DNA from: Novosphingobium sp. 9
Lineage (GTDB): Bacteria > Pseudomonadota > Alphaproteobacteria > Sphingomonadales > Sphingomonadaceae
Length of the DNA stretch: 64,000 nt
Direction: 5' to 3'
NCBI RefSeq assembly: GCF_025340265.1
Contig: NZ_CP022708.1
Coordinates: 395,501 to 459,500 of the forward strand
How positions within the stretch are numbered: position 1 is the first letter of the stretch; every line of letters begins with the position of its first letter. Positions 1 through 8,766 of the stretch are shown one piece after another. A program made the position numbers and the translations under genes. Under the pieces are notes generated by a model. It was given only the letters and a program-made list of their open reading frames with translations, did not search any database and was not told the DNA's origin.

Positions 1-1
1 C

Positions 2-661
2 GCACCGATTTCTGGGCGGTTTCAGCACCGCTGCGCCGGGTTCAACCGCGAACTCTATGACCTCGCGCCCAAGGACATCGAAGGCCGCCGGGTGGGCGTG
101 CGCACTTATGCGCAGACCACCGGGCTATGGGTGCGCGGTATCCTCAAACACGATTACGGCGTCGATCTCGACAAGGTTACGTGGTGCACCTCGGACGATG
201 CTCACTTGGCCGAATACAGCGACCCGGCCAATTGCGAGCGCCTTCCCGAAGGCGCCTCGATCCCCGACATGATGCTGGACGGATCGCTCCCCGCTGCACT
301 GCTGGGAAACGACATGCCGAAAGATCCGCGCATCCAGATGCTGATCCGCGATCCCGAAACCGCAGCCCGCGCCTGGTTCGCGCGCGAAGGCGTGGTTCCG
401 ATCAACCACATGTTTGTGATCCATCGCGACATCGCACACGAGCGCCCCGACGTGGTACGCGAGATCTACCGCATGATCGGAGAAAGCCGTGCCCTTACCG
501 ACGGTGGCGCGCCCGATCCCTATCCGCCGATGGGCTTCGAGGCCAATCGCAAGGGCATCGCCATGGCGATCGACTGGGCCTTCGAGCAAAAGATCATTCC
601 TCGCCGCATTGCCATAGAGGAATTGTTCGATGAAACCACGAAAATGCTGGCTGGCAAATAG
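2..661 (+). CDS. 4,5-dihydroxyphthalate decarboxylase-like protein (3' part)
   Basis: The reading frame is open from base 2, so the 5' end lies outside the window; about 219 residues are visible. The wording resembles the 4,5-dihydroxyphthalate decarboxylase (Pht5) family, a periplasmic-binding-protein-like fold whose members decarboxylate aromatic acids or act as substrate-binding proteins. Recognisable stretches are the GRRVGVRTYAQTTGLWVRG segment, which is typical of this family, and a later VPINHMFVIHRD segment. The protein ends in a short amphipathic tail with no membrane helix. No partner gene follows on this strand. The family assignment is fairly sure; the substrate is not, because many paralogues act on other aromatic acids. 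Confidence 0.7.
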   Translation, partial: APISGRFQHRCAGFNRELYDLAPKDIEGRRVGVRTYAQTTGLWVRGILKHDYGVDLDKVTWCTSDDAHLAEYSDPANCERLPEGASIPDMMLDGSLPAALLGNDMPKDPRIQMLIRDPETAARAWFAREGVVPINHMFVIHRDIAHERPDVVREIYRMIGESRALTDGGAPDPYPPMGFEANRKGIAMAIDWAFEQKIIPRRIAIEELFDETTKMLAGK

Positions 662-899
662 GCCAATTGGGAGGCATCGCCGGGCTTGATCAATACGCAC
701 GCCGGATATTTGGTCTGAGCCGTCCCGAGCTTGGGAGAAACTCATGATGATGAGTCATTACGAAAGCTGACAGTCCGTATCTTATATCGTGGATAGAGTT
801 CCAAACGTCACGAATTGGTCGCGACTGCCGGATAGCTGCCGGTCTGGACCTGGACGTCGAAACTTGGCGGCTGAGCGTCTTGGGAGGGTCGAGACTAAA

Positions 900-1274
900 T
901 CAGTTTCTTGCCGACATTCGTTCTATTTGACGCAGCACAGCGCGAGGATCGAAGGGCTTTGTGACAAACATGGAATGATCCGGAAGATCTGCCATATTAG
1001 ACTTTACGGCACCTGATGCCACAATCAAGATGGTCGGCGGGTAGCGGTCGCGGATGAAATGGGCGAGGCGTATCCCGTCCATCGAGCCTGGCATCTGGAC
1101 ATCGGTCAGCACGATCTGGATCGCTGAATTGTTGTTCAATACTCCTATCGCCTCGTCGGCATTGCCTGCTTCCAGCACGCGAAAGCCATGATCCTCGAAA
1201 AAGTCCATGAGGTCATGGCGAATGAGCGGCTCGTCCTCGACGATGAGGATCGCTCTTTGAAGTGCCTGACCCAT
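900..1274 (-). CDS. Single-domain response regulator (CheY-like)
   Basis: A stand-alone receiver domain of 124 residues with no output domain. The acidic pocket (VEDEP near residue 13), the phospho-acceptor aspartate in LTDVQMPG (about residue 58) and the conserved lysine in FVTKPF (about residue 107) are all present. Its start codon overlaps the stop of the upstream HWE kinase by one base (ATGA), so the two are translationally coupled and probably form one phosphorelay. Receivers of this type next to HWE kinases often act in general stress or light signalling in alphaproteobacteria. The output here is unknown. Confidence 0.85.
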   Translation of the reverse strand: MGQALQRAILIVEDEPLIRHDLMDFFEDHGFRVLEAGNADEAIGVLNNNSAIQIVLTDVQMPGSMDGIRLAHFIRDRYPPTILIVASGAVKSNMADLPDHSMFVTKPFDPRAVLRQIERMSARN

Positions 1275-2773
1275 TATTGTGCCTTTATAATCCCGTTGTC
1301 GCCGTCCAACGGTGCAACGAGGCTGAATTCCAAACCGTCTGTCGGGTAGCTCAACCGCGCCTCGCCGCGGAAATAGGACTGCAAGGATCGCTCGATAAGG
1401 CGGGATCCGAAACCGCGCTTGGTAGGCGGCGAAACGGCGGGGCCGCCTTGTTCCTTCCAGCGCAGGGAGAATTGCCGTTCGTCACCTGTCCCCACGACTG
1501 TCCAATCAAGGGTTACGGTCCCTGCATCGTTGCTCAAGGCGCCATACTTTATCGCGTTTGTCGCCAGTTCGTGAAGTGCCAGCGTGGTCGCAAGAGCGGC
1601 TGAGGCGTCCAATGTAACGGATGGCCCTTCAATCGAGATGCGATCTCGCTTGCCATCAACCGCAGCCAGCCCGGCCCGGATCACGTCGTGCAGATCGGCG
1701 GCGTGCAAGGAGGTGGCGGTGAGAATGTCTGCCGCATGGCCTAGCGACACCAGCCTTGAGGAAAAGGCTGCTGCTGCATCTTTCAGGCTTTCGGCATCCC
1801 TCAAGGTCTGACTGGCAATCGACTGGACCATGGCAAGGATATTCTTGAGCCGATGGTTGAGTTCGTCATTCAGAAGCCGCTGTTGGGTGCGGGCGGCTTC
1901 CAGCGAGGTATGGTCGCGCGACACCGACAAAATGCGCTCGACCTGACCGTCCTTGCCGATAATCGGAGAGACCGAGATCGACCAATACTTGGGCGTGCCG
2001 CGAAAGGTGTCGGCGGCCGCTTCGAAATGGCTCGACTGCCCCCGCTTGGCAGCGTCGATTGCCGCGTTTGCATGGCCGGTGCCGTCGCCCTTCAGCATAC
2101 CGGGCCAGGGGCAGCCTTCCAACTCGGCGAAATGGTCCACCTCCATCACGGCCATGCCGCCTTCGCTCATGAAGGAGAGGCTGCCGTCCAGTTCGACCAC
2201 CTTGATGCAGTCGGTCGATGCCGCGAGCACGTTGCGCATGAAGTGCTCGCTGTCGTGCAGCTTTGCCTCCGCTGCGTCGCGCTGGCGTTCCGCGAGGATG
2301 CGGGGCGTGCTGTCCGAGGCCACATCCAGCAGCCCCATCACCTCGCCATGTTCGTCACGAACCGGCGAGTATGAGAAGGTCCACCAGGTTTCCTCAGGAA
2401 AGCCGTTGCGGGTCATGAGGAGCGGCATGTCGATCAGGTTCGAGGTCTCGCCCGCATAGCCGCGCTCGACCAGAGGGCCGATGTCATCCCATATCTCTGC
2501 CCAGACATCGCGGAACGACATCCCCAGCGCTTGCGGGTGTCGCGCGCCGAGGAATGGCGCATAGCCGTCATTATAGAGAAGCGTGAGGTCGGGCCCCCAC
2601 AGGAGGCACATGGCATGGCCCGATGCCAGCATGAGGTCGACGGTAATGCGCAGGCTTTGGGGCCATTGGCTTTGAGGACCGATCGGCGACGAATCCCAGT
2701 CATACCGATCGATCAAATCCGCCATCGGGGCGGAAGGGTGCCCATCGGTGGACAAATCGACGCTCTCTTCCAT
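1274..2773 (-). CDS. PAS-domain HWE-family sensor histidine kinase
   Basis: A soluble sensor kinase of 499 residues with no transmembrane segment. Two PAS-like regions (roughly residues 45-150 and 175-290) precede the HWE kinase core. The phospho-acceptor box DELNHRLKN lies near residue 305, the N-box HELATNAIKYGALS near residue 410, the diagnostic LRWKE motif follows, and then the glycine box GFGSRLIERSL. These features define the HWE subfamily, which is common in alphaproteobacteria. It is coupled by ATGA to the receiver gene downstream. The signal sensed is unknown; no flavin-binding LOV cysteine motif is evident. Membership of the HWE family is secure. Confidence 0.88.
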   Translation of the reverse strand: MEESVDLSTDGHPSAPMADLIDRYDWDSSPIGPQSQWPQSLRITVDLMLASGHAMCLLWGPDLTLLYNDGYAPFLGARHPQALGMSFRDVWAEIWDDIGPLVERGYAGETSNLIDMPLLMTRNGFPEETWWTFSYSPVRDEHGEVMGLLDVASDSTPRILAERQRDAAEAKLHDSEHFMRNVLAASTDCIKVVELDGSLSFMSEGGMAVMEVDHFAELEGCPWPGMLKGDGTGHANAAIDAAKRGQSSHFEAAADTFRGTPKYWSISVSPIIGKDGQVERILSVSRDHTSLEAARTQQRLLNDELNHRLKNILAMVQSIASQTLRDAESLKDAAAAFSSRLVSLGHAADILTATSLHAADLHDVIRAGLAAVDGKRDRISIEGPSVTLDASAALATTLALHELATNAIKYGALSNDAGTVTLDWTVVGTGDERQFSLRWKEQGGPAVSPPTKRGFGSRLIERSLQSYFRGEARLSYPTDGLEFSLVAPLDGDNGIIKAQ

Positions 2774-3107
2774 ATCCTGATTGCTGCTCCACTATCCTGC
2801 GCTGCCGAATAGGGAGAGCCGGGTCTGTCGCGATCAACGCGCAGGCGGTCGATCGGTTCGGCGTCCAGTGAAATTTCGGTGCCGAAGATGTCGATAGCAT
2901 ACGCTGGTGTAATCGATGACCACTCCTAGTCGGGATCACGGAGTTTTACGACGAAAGAATCGGCAGGGATCGCCGCTGTATTTGTAGTTTTTGCGAAGCC
3001 GTGATCTGAACCGAATTGCCCGAATGCTCTCTATCAAGAGCGGCAAATTCCACTGCTCACGCTTGACGGCGACAGGTCCATCTCCCTGGGTCAGGCATCT
3101 ATTCAGG
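2774..3107. other. Intergenic stretch, nothing recognised
   Basis: This 334-base gap lies upstream of the HWE kinase and downstream of the DUF3617 gene. The short open frames here lack a credible ribosome binding site and have no family resemblance. It presumably holds the kinase promoter, but no consensus site was found. Confidence 0.4.
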
Positions 3108-3590
3108 TCAGGGCTTCTCGCAAGTGCCGGCAATGCGCTTTCCACTGCCGGTGGTAAGTATACGCACGGGCTTGCCGTCCTTGGTTCCCGTGCTCGTGGT
3201 CGAGATCGCGTAGCTTGTCGATGTATAGGTTCCGCGCGACGACACCAGCAGACCATCGGGGAAGCGCTTGTTCGTGCAGAACGTATCGAACTCCAGCTTG
3301 CCATCGAGCATCGAGAGCTTGCGCAGCTTGCAGGTTGCGTTGTCGTCGCCTTGGAGCAGGCGTTCCGGGTGATACTGCGCTTCCTCGGCGCTGGGGCAAT
3401 TGCGACGGATGGAATGTCCGGCCACCAGCTTGATAAGCCATTGCGGAACGCCGGGAACGCTGGCGCTCACGAGGTTGGTGTGATGCTCCCACTGACCCGG
3501 CGCGAAACCGGGAGAGGTCGTGCCCGGCGCCAGGGTGAGCACCGCAAATGCCAGCGCCGGTGCGATCACTGTCGCCGAAATCCTCATCAT
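3108..3590 (-). CDS. Secreted DUF3617-type protein
   Basis: A 160-residue protein with a cleavable-looking signal peptide (residues 1-23). The mature domain begins with a PGQWEHHTNLVSASVPG segment, a hallmark of DUF3617 proteins, and keeps paired cysteines (RRNCPS, ATCKLRK, DTFCTNK, AGTCEKP). The function of DUF3617 is unknown; it is a small periplasmic beta-rich domain common in sphingomonads. A promoter matching the sigK-type consensus of this locus lies about 36 bases upstream, so it is probably part of the same stress regulon. Family call is good; regulon membership is inferred. Confidence 0.75.
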   Translation of the reverse strand: MMRISATVIAPALAFAVLTLAPGTTSPGFAPGQWEHHTNLVSASVPGVPQWLIKLVAGHSIRRNCPSAEEAQYHPERLLQGDDNATCKLRKLSMLDGKLEFDTFCTNKRFPDGLLVSSRGTYTSTSYAISTTSTGTKDGKPVRILTTGSGKRIAGTCEKP

Positions 3591-3625
3591 TGATGTCCTT
3601 GATCTGCGGAACAGGAAACCGAAGA

Positions 3626-3650
3626 TACGGAGACATGACCGCGATGGATG
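3626..3650 (-). promoter_or_regulatory. Predicted ECF (SigK-type) promoter upstream of DUF3617 gene
   Basis: On the minus strand CATCCA is followed after 15 bases by CGTATCT, the same layout as three other sites in this locus. The -10 element lies 36 bases before the DUF3617 start codon. Mycobacterial SigK promoters are described with a CCATCC -35 element, which fits. Confidence 0.65.
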
Positions 3651-3740
3651 CGTGCACCTATGCTCGGGATCGCAATTATGATCGGGACGTTAAGGGCTCA
3701 GGAGAGGGTGGCAGGGCGCGCCCCGACGGAAGGACAGCCA

Positions 3741-4151
3741 ATGAAGGCGTGGATCGGCAGCTATCTCGTGACCGGTCTGGTCTTTCTGGCGTTCGATGTC
3801 GTTTGGCTCAGTCTGACAGCGAGCCGCCTCTACAAGCCTGAGCTGCATGGCTTGCTGCGCGACGGCTTCAGTGTCGTTCCAGCGGCAGCGTTCTATCTAA
3901 TCTACATCGCAGGGATTTTGGTGCTGGCGGTATGGCCTGCGCTGGCCGCTGACCGATTGTTCGGGGCTGTCATGCGTGGCGCCGTGCTCGGTCTTGTCGC
4001 TTATGCGACATACGACCTCACCAACCAGTCCACCCTTCGGGGCTGGTCCGGGCTGGTGACAGGGGCCGACTTGTGCTGGGGGACGCTGCTTACGGGCGTT
4101 GCGGCTGGGGCGGGCTTTCTGGCGATGCGCTGGATAACCGCGCACGGATAA
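3741..4151 (+). CDS. DUF2177 family membrane protein
   Basis: A 136-residue inner-membrane protein with four predicted hydrophobic helices. The ATG at 3741 is chosen over a longer in-frame start at 3648 because it begins directly at the first helix (MKAWIGSYLVTGLVFLAFDVVWL) and follows an AAGGA sequence. DUF2177 proteins of unknown function are often found beside cyclopropane-synthase-like, DUF1295 and DUF1365 genes, as here. It converges on the membrane protein gene at 4090 and their ends overlap by 62 bases. No sigK-type promoter was found in front of it. Confidence 0.75.
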   Translation: MKAWIGSYLVTGLVFLAFDVVWLSLTASRLYKPELHGLLRDGFSVVPAAAFYLIYIAGILVLAVWPALAADRLFGAVMRGAVLGLVAYATYDLTNQSTLRGWSGLVTGADLCWGTLLTGVAAGAGFLAMRWITAHG

Positions 4152-4668
4152 ATCGCCATAGGATGAGTATCGACAGCACAGAAGCGCTAGTGCCATTGAG
4201 GCGTTTCAAAGCGGTGTAGGCATGGGCGTCGAATTGCGCCAAAGGCATGCCAGAATGAGTGCCCAGCAGCAGGCCCGCGACAGTAGCGCACAACAGCGCC
4301 AAACCGACAGGCCATTCGCGTCTCCGGAAGCCGAGCACGGCGATCAATGCGCACGGCATCAAGAAATACCCGACACCCGAAGCCTCTCCCAGGGCCTTGG
4401 TGGCTATAACGGCGTTGGTTATGCCTGCCAGAGGAAGTAGCCCCCGCCCCGTCAGCGAATGGCAGCGTGCAAGCGGCGGCACCCACAGGAAAAACGGCGT
4501 GGACAGAAAGGTCCAGCAGGCCACCGTCCATCCCGGCCCCGTCATCCACAGGACGTAGAGCGGGTACGTCGGCTGGCTCGATGCGACCAGCAGCGCGATG
4601 CCGTTTGCGGCACGGTTCAGCGGATCGGGGCGCCATGCATAGGCGCGCAAGCGGCCTGCCACGGTCAT
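4090..4668 (-). CDS. Polytopic membrane protein of unknown function
   Basis: A 192-residue protein rich in hydrophobic helices (about five). The ATG at 4668 is preferred because longer in-frame starts would run into the methyltransferase gene that ends at 4700; the gap is 31 bases. No family was recognised. Its position as the last gene of the DUF1295-methyltransferase transcription unit suggests a role in the same membrane-lipid process. The last 20 codons overlap the convergent DUF2177 gene. Confidence 0.6.
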   Translation of the reverse strand: MTVAGRLRAYAWRPDPLNRAANGIALLVASSQPTYPLYVLWMTGPGWTVACWTFLSTPFFLWVPPLARCHSLTGRGLLPLAGITNAVIATKALGEASGVGYFLMPCALIAVLGFRRREWPVGLALLCATVAGLLLGTHSGMPLAQFDAHAYTALKRLNGTSASVLSILILWRFIRARLSSASPESPPQPQRP

Positions 4669-4699
4669 ATCGAAGCGCGCGTGATGCAAGGGGCAGGCG

Positions 4700-5737
4700 T
4701 CACACGGGATCGGGGGCGGGCCTGAGGCGGAAATGACTGACGCCCCATTCCGCGCCGTCGGCATGACCGAACAACCCCGCCGTCGCGAGATAGAACAGGC
4801 GCCAGCGTCGGCGCCAGAGCCGGGCCTGCGTACCGTACACGTCGCGCAGGACGGCATCGATCTCGGCCCGGTTGGCATCGAAGCGGGCCAGCCAGTCCTG
4901 CGCTGTTTTCTGGTAATGCCTGCCATCCCAGCGCCATTGCGCCTCTATCTCGAAGTGTTCGGGGAAATGGGCGATCAGGGTGTGGCTGGGCATGATGCCG
5001 CCCGTGAAGAAGTGCTGTGCGATCCAGTCGGTCCGGTCACGCGTGTCGAAGCGATAGGGCTGGCTGCGATGGGAAAAGACGTGGAGAAACAGCCGTCCCT
5101 CCTCGGGCACCAGCCACGAGCGTGCTCGGGCCAGAAGCGAAGCCCAGTTGGACATGTGCTCGAACATCTCCACCGACACGATGCGATCGAAGCGTCCCTG
5201 CGGCTCGAAATCGTTCATATCCGCCGTGATGACCGTCAGGTTCGTCAGCCCCCGCGCCGCCGCCTGCGCCTCGATATGCTCGCGCTGGGGGGACGAGTTC
5301 GACACTGCGGTGATCTGCGACGTCGGAAACCGTTCGGCCATGAACAGACTGAGCGAGCCCCAGCCGCACCCCAGTTCCAGAACGCGCATCCCGTCGGCAA
5401 GATCGGCATGGGCGACGGTTTCCTCCAGCGCCAGCACTTCGGCCTGATCGAGCGTCTCGCGTCCTGTCGAGTACAGGCAGCAGCTGTACTTGCGGCGGGC
5501 GCCCAGCGTCAGTTCGAAAAAGCGAGGGGGCAACTCGTAATGCTGCTCGTTCGCCTTGTCGGTATGTTCGGCGATCGGATGATCGGCCATTGCGCGGGCG
5601 AAGGCGGCATCTGACGGAGGCACATCGTAGAGGCTCTTCACCCGAGATCCCACCAGGAAATCGATGCCGACACGGGTCAGCACATCGGGCAGAGGCGCCG
5701 TTTCGACAACGCGGATGGCGGTAGCGATGGGATTCAT
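4700..5737 (-). CDS. Cyclopropane-fatty-acid-synthase-like SAM methyltransferase (first copy)
   Basis: A 345-residue class I methyltransferase. The SAM-binding motif I is MRVLELGCGWGSLSLFMAER near residue 130, with an acidic residue of motif II following and NEQHYELPPRFFELTLG upstream as in the cyclopropane synthase and coclaurine N-methyltransferase families. The start at 5737 makes an ATGA overlap with the end of the DUF1295 gene once the frameshift there is corrected, which supports both calls. It is shorter than the second cyclopropane-synthase-like gene at 8763 and resembles the coclaurine-methyltransferase branch more. Product is unknown; methylation of an unsaturated acyl chain is likely. 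Confidence 0.8.
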   Translation of the reverse strand: MNPIATAIRVVETAPLPDVLTRVGIDFLVGSRVKSLYDVPPSDAAFARAMADHPIAEHTDKANEQHYELPPRFFELTLGARRKYSCCLYSTGRETLDQAEVLALEETVAHADLADGMRVLELGCGWGSLSLFMAERFPTSQITAVSNSSPQREHIEAQAAARGLTNLTVITADMNDFEPQGRFDRIVSVEMFEHMSNWASLLARARSWLVPEEGRLFLHVFSHRSQPYRFDTRDRTDWIAQHFFTGGIMPSHTLIAHFPEHFEIEAQWRWDGRHYQKTAQDWLARFDANRAEIDAVLRDVYGTQARLWRRRWRLFYLATAGLFGHADGAEWGVSHFRLRPAPDPV

Positions 5738-6557
5738 GGCCGGTGGTGCTCCTCGATGCGGGGAAGAGGCCAGAACGCGCGGATGCGCCTCTGGGTATCG
5801 CGAAAGGCGTCCCCCGCGAGCGCAGCATGTGCGCTTCGAGCGGGGGAATGCCGGAGACATGGACGAGCAGCCAGTACATGAAGAGCGGACCCGACAGGCT
5901 CACCCAGCCCCAGAACCAGCCCGCTGCGAAGCCGCCGTCCGGCCCAATTGCGATCACGGCATAACCGCACCAGCCGAGCCATTCGAAAAAGTAGTTCGGA
6001 TGGCGCGACAGGCTCCACAGGCCCGTCTGGCAGACGGCACAGCGATCGGTGCAAGCGCGGGTAAAGGCACGTAACTGGGCGTCAGCTATGGTCTCTCCGA
6101 CAATCGCGCCCGCCAGCAGCAGCGCGCCTGCGATATCGCTCCACGCGACGCCCGGTGCCGGATTGTGCGCGGCGACAAGGATCGAGACGGCCAGCAGCCA
6201 TCCGGCGGCTGCCTGAATCTGGAGGAAGCCGAACAGTCTGACCTCAAAGTGCTCCCCCCATTCGTTGCGAAGCGCCGCATAGCGGGGATCGTCGTGCCCT
6301 GGCTTGATGCGCCGCGCGATATGGGTGCCCAGTCGCAGCGACCATGCGACAGCCAGCGCGCCCACCAGCGCTTGCCGAAGCGTGATTTCGCCATCAAGCG
6401 GCGCCAGTGCGCCCGCCGCTCCCGCCAGCCCGACAGCATAGGACCAGATCACATCGGTCCAACCCGAGCATCCCGGTCTGCGCGCGACAAGCCAAACCCC
6501 CGCCATTGCGAAGGACAGACCTGCTCCCAGTACGAAGACGAGGAAAACGATACCCAT
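5734..6557 (-). CDS. DUF1295 membrane enzyme (frameshifted at 5811-5815)
   Basis: A polytopic membrane protein of the DUF1295 (steroid 5-alpha-reductase C-terminal) group, 274 residues after correction. The signature SRHPNYFFEWLGW and the C-terminal AHMLRSRG followed by DAFRDTQRRIRAFWPLP are visible, but in two frames. The run of five C at 5811-5815 (five G on the coding strand) must be six for R-G-D-A-F to read through. Uncorrected, the frame runs on into the next gene as a meaningless 506-residue product. Corrected, it ends at 5734 with ATGA overlap to the methyltransferase. The homologous Rv0446c-type protein sits in the mycobacterial sigK locus. Promoter at 6567-6591. Confidence 0.8.
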
Positions 6558-6566
6558 GGACGCAGA

Positions 6567-6591
6567 TACGCAAGGTTTCGCGATTTGGATG
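6567..6591 (-). promoter_or_regulatory. Predicted ECF promoter for the DUF1295 operon
   Basis: Minus-strand CATCCAAATC, 11 bases, CGTATCT. It mirrors the plus-strand site at 6610-6634 with identical -35 decamer and spacing. The -10 element ends only about 10 bases before the start codon at 6557, so the transcript would have almost no leader. Confidence 0.75.
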
Positions 6592-6609
6592 CCTCGCCGG
6601 TTTTTTCGT

Positions 6610-6634
6610 CATCCAAATCCTCAGTCGCTGCGTA
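6610..6634 (+). promoter_or_regulatory. Predicted ECF promoter for the FAD oxidoreductase operon
   Basis: CATCCAAATC, 11 bases, CGTACCT on the plus strand, divergent from the site at 6567-6591. About 45 bases separate the -10 element from the start codon at 6680. Confidence 0.75.
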
Positions 6635-6679
6635 CCTGTTTGAGCCGGCAAGAGCGCCCGGCGATGTGGAGAGACACGA

Positions 6680-7999
6680 ATGCAGGCAGACGGTACGCTG
6701 AATATCGCCATCGTCGGCAGCGGCATTTCCGGGCTGTCTGCAGCGTGGCTGCTCTCGCAGCGTCACCGTGTGACGCTGTTCGAGGCGGACGCGCGGATTG
6801 GCGGACATAGCCACACCACCATGGTCGACGGGATTCCGGTCGATACCGGCTTCATCGTCTACAATGAGCAGACCTATCCCAATCTGACCGCGCTGTTTCG
6901 CCACTTCGATGTGCCGACCAAGCCGACCGAGATGACCTTTGCAGTGTCGCTAAACCGGGGGCGGCTGGAATATTCCGGCACGGACCTTGGAGGTCTGTTT
7001 GCCCAGCGCCGCAATCTGGCATCGCCCCGGTTCTGGTCGATGCTGCGCGATCTGGAGCGTTTCTATCGCCGTGCGCCGCGTGACCTGCCGGACATGGGCA
7101 CGGTTGGTCTTGGCACCTATCTTGACGGGCTGGGCTGCGGCGCGGCCTTCCGCGACGATCACCTCTATCCGATGGCCGCCGCGATCTGGTCCACCCCGGT
7201 GCGCGATATTCCGGGCTATCCGGCTGCTGCCTTCGTGCGTTTCTGCGAGAACCATGGCCTGCTGAAGCTGGGCCGCCGCCCTACCTGGCGCACGGTCGAG
7301 GGCGGAAGCCGCGAGTATGTCGAGCGCCTGACGCGAACGTTCTCCGGAAGCATCCGCGTATCGCAACCGGTGCAGGCGATCCGACGCCTCGGAAGCGCTG
7401 TCGAGATCGAGAGCGGCGGCCATCGTGAACGGTTCGATCATGTGGTGATCGCTGCCCACGCCGATCAGGCGTTGCGAATGCTGACGGACGCCAGCGACCA
7501 CGAAACCCGGCTGCTCGGAGCCTTCGCCTATCGCCGCAACGAAGCGGTGCTCCACTCCGACGCAGCGCTGATGCCCCAACGCGAGCGGGTCTGGTCCAGC
7601 TGGAACTACGCCTCGGAACAGGGCGAAGGCGCGCCGGCGCTTTCCGTGACGTACTGGATGAACCGGCTTCAGGGCATCCCGGACAGCCATCCGCTGTTCC
7701 TGACGCTGAACCCGCTGAGCGAGCCCGATCCCGCATTGGTCCATCGGCGCGATATCTATCATCACCCAATCTTCGATGCAGCTGCCGGAGCCGCCCAAAA
7801 GGAGCTGTGGTCGCTTCAGGGGCACCGCCACACCTGGTTCTGCGGCGCGTATTTCGGCGCCGGTTTTCACGAGGACGGGTTGCAGGCGGGCCTTGCCGTG
7901 GCCGAACAACTGGGCGGTGTGCGGCGGCCATGGATCGTCGAGAACGAATCCGATCGGATCCACGTTACTGCGCGTTCGTGCCTGTCGGTCGCAGCATGA
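6680..7999 (+). CDS. FAD-dependent oxidoreductase of the cyclopropane/branched-lipid locus
   Basis: A 439-residue flavoprotein of the amine-oxidase-like family. The dinucleotide-binding fold is at the N-terminus (IAIVGSGISGLSAAWLL, residues 6-22, then an acidic residue in TLFEAD and GGHSHT). It corresponds to the Rv0449c-type member of sigK loci and to the flavoproteins found beside DUF1365 and cyclopropane-synthase-like genes in many bacteria, where it probably desaturates or reduces a modified acyl chain. It starts 45 bases after an ECF promoter and its stop overlaps the DUF1365 start (ATGA). Exact reaction unknown. Confidence 0.85.
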   Translation: MQADGTLNIAIVGSGISGLSAAWLLSQRHRVTLFEADARIGGHSHTTMVDGIPVDTGFIVYNEQTYPNLTALFRHFDVPTKPTEMTFAVSLNRGRLEYSGTDLGGLFAQRRNLASPRFWSMLRDLERFYRRAPRDLPDMGTVGLGTYLDGLGCGAAFRDDHLYPMAAAIWSTPVRDIPGYPAAAFVRFCENHGLLKLGRRPTWRTVEGGSREYVERLTRTFSGSIRVSQPVQAIRRLGSAVEIESGGHRERFDHVVIAAHADQALRMLTDASDHETRLLGAFAYRRNEAVLHSDAALMPQRERVWSSWNYASEQGEGAPALSVTYWMNRLQGIPDSHPLFLTLNPLSEPDPALVHRRDIYHHPIFDAAAGAAQKELWSLQGHRHTWFCGAYFGAGFHEDGLQAGLAVAEQLGGVRRPWIVENESDRIHVTARSCLSVAA

Positions 8000-8766
8000 C
8001 CGGCGCCTCGGCCCTCTATGTCGGGTCGGTCATGCATCGACGGGTCAGGCCCAAGGTGCACCGCCTGCGCTATCGCATCTTCTCGCTGTTGCTCGACCTT
8101 GATGAGATCGATACGCTGGACCGGCGATTGCGCTTGTTCTCGCGCGGTCGCTTCAATCTGTTCTCGTTCTACGATCGCGACTATGCGGCGCGGACCGGCG
8201 AGCCTTTGCGCCTGCAGGTGGAGCGTCATCTGTGCGAGGGCGGGCTCGATCCGGACGGCGGCGCGATCCGGTTGCTGACCATGCCGCGTATCCTCGGGTT
8301 CGCGTTCAATCCCCTGAGTGTCTATTTCTGCCATCGCCGCGACGGACAGCTGCTTGCGATCCTGTGCGAGGTGAACAACACCTTCGGTGAACGGCACAGC
8401 TACCTCCTGCCAGCCCGGGAAGACGGCCGGTTGTTCCGGCAGGATTGCGCCAAGACATTCCATGTATCTCCATTCATGGCGATGGATCTGCACTATGCGT
8501 TTCGGCTTGTCGTACCCGGCGAGGATCTGTCGATCGCGATCACGACATCGGACGCGCAAGGCCCGGTCCTCACCGCCGTTCACAGTGCGCAACGCAAAGC
8601 ATTGACCGACAGCGCGCTCCTGCGGGTTTTCGTGACGCAGCCGCTGCTAACGGTCAAAGTCGTGGGCGGCATCCTGTGGGAAGCGGCGCTGCTATGGCGC
8701 AAGGGCGTGCCGGTTCATGATCGCCCGGCGGCGCCAACTCAGCGTATCACGGTGGCCCGGACATGA
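7996..8766 (+). CDS. DUF1365 family protein
   Basis: A 256-residue protein. The start at 7996 overlaps the preceding stop (ATGA) and begins MTGASALYVGSVMHRRVRP, the normal beginning of the family. Conserved DUF1365 segments are visible: HRLRYRIFSLLLDLDE, LGFAFNPLSVYFC and EVNNTFGERHSY. The family is of unknown function, almost always sits between an FAD oxidoreductase and a cyclopropane-synthase-like gene as here, and is presumed to act on lipids at the membrane. Its end overlaps the next start by four bases, so the three genes are one translationally coupled unit. Confidence 0.9.
   Translation: MTGASALYVGSVMHRRVRPKVHRLRYRIFSLLLDLDEIDTLDRRLRLFSRGRFNLFSFYDRDYAARTGEPLRLQVERHLCEGGLDPDGGAIRLLTMPRILGFAFNPLSVYFCHRRDGQLLAILCEVNNTFGERHSYLLPAREDGRLFRQDCAKTFHVSPFMAMDLHYAFRLVVPGEDLSIAITTSDAQGPVLTAVHSAQRKALTDSALLRVFVTQPLLTVKVVGGILWEAALLWRKGVPVHDRPAAPTQRITVART

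Noticed and set aside
5037..6557. A 506-residue DUF1295 fusion protein
   Set aside because: After the shift point it is the wrong-frame shadow of the methyltransferase gene; correcting the run at 5811 restores the normal end.
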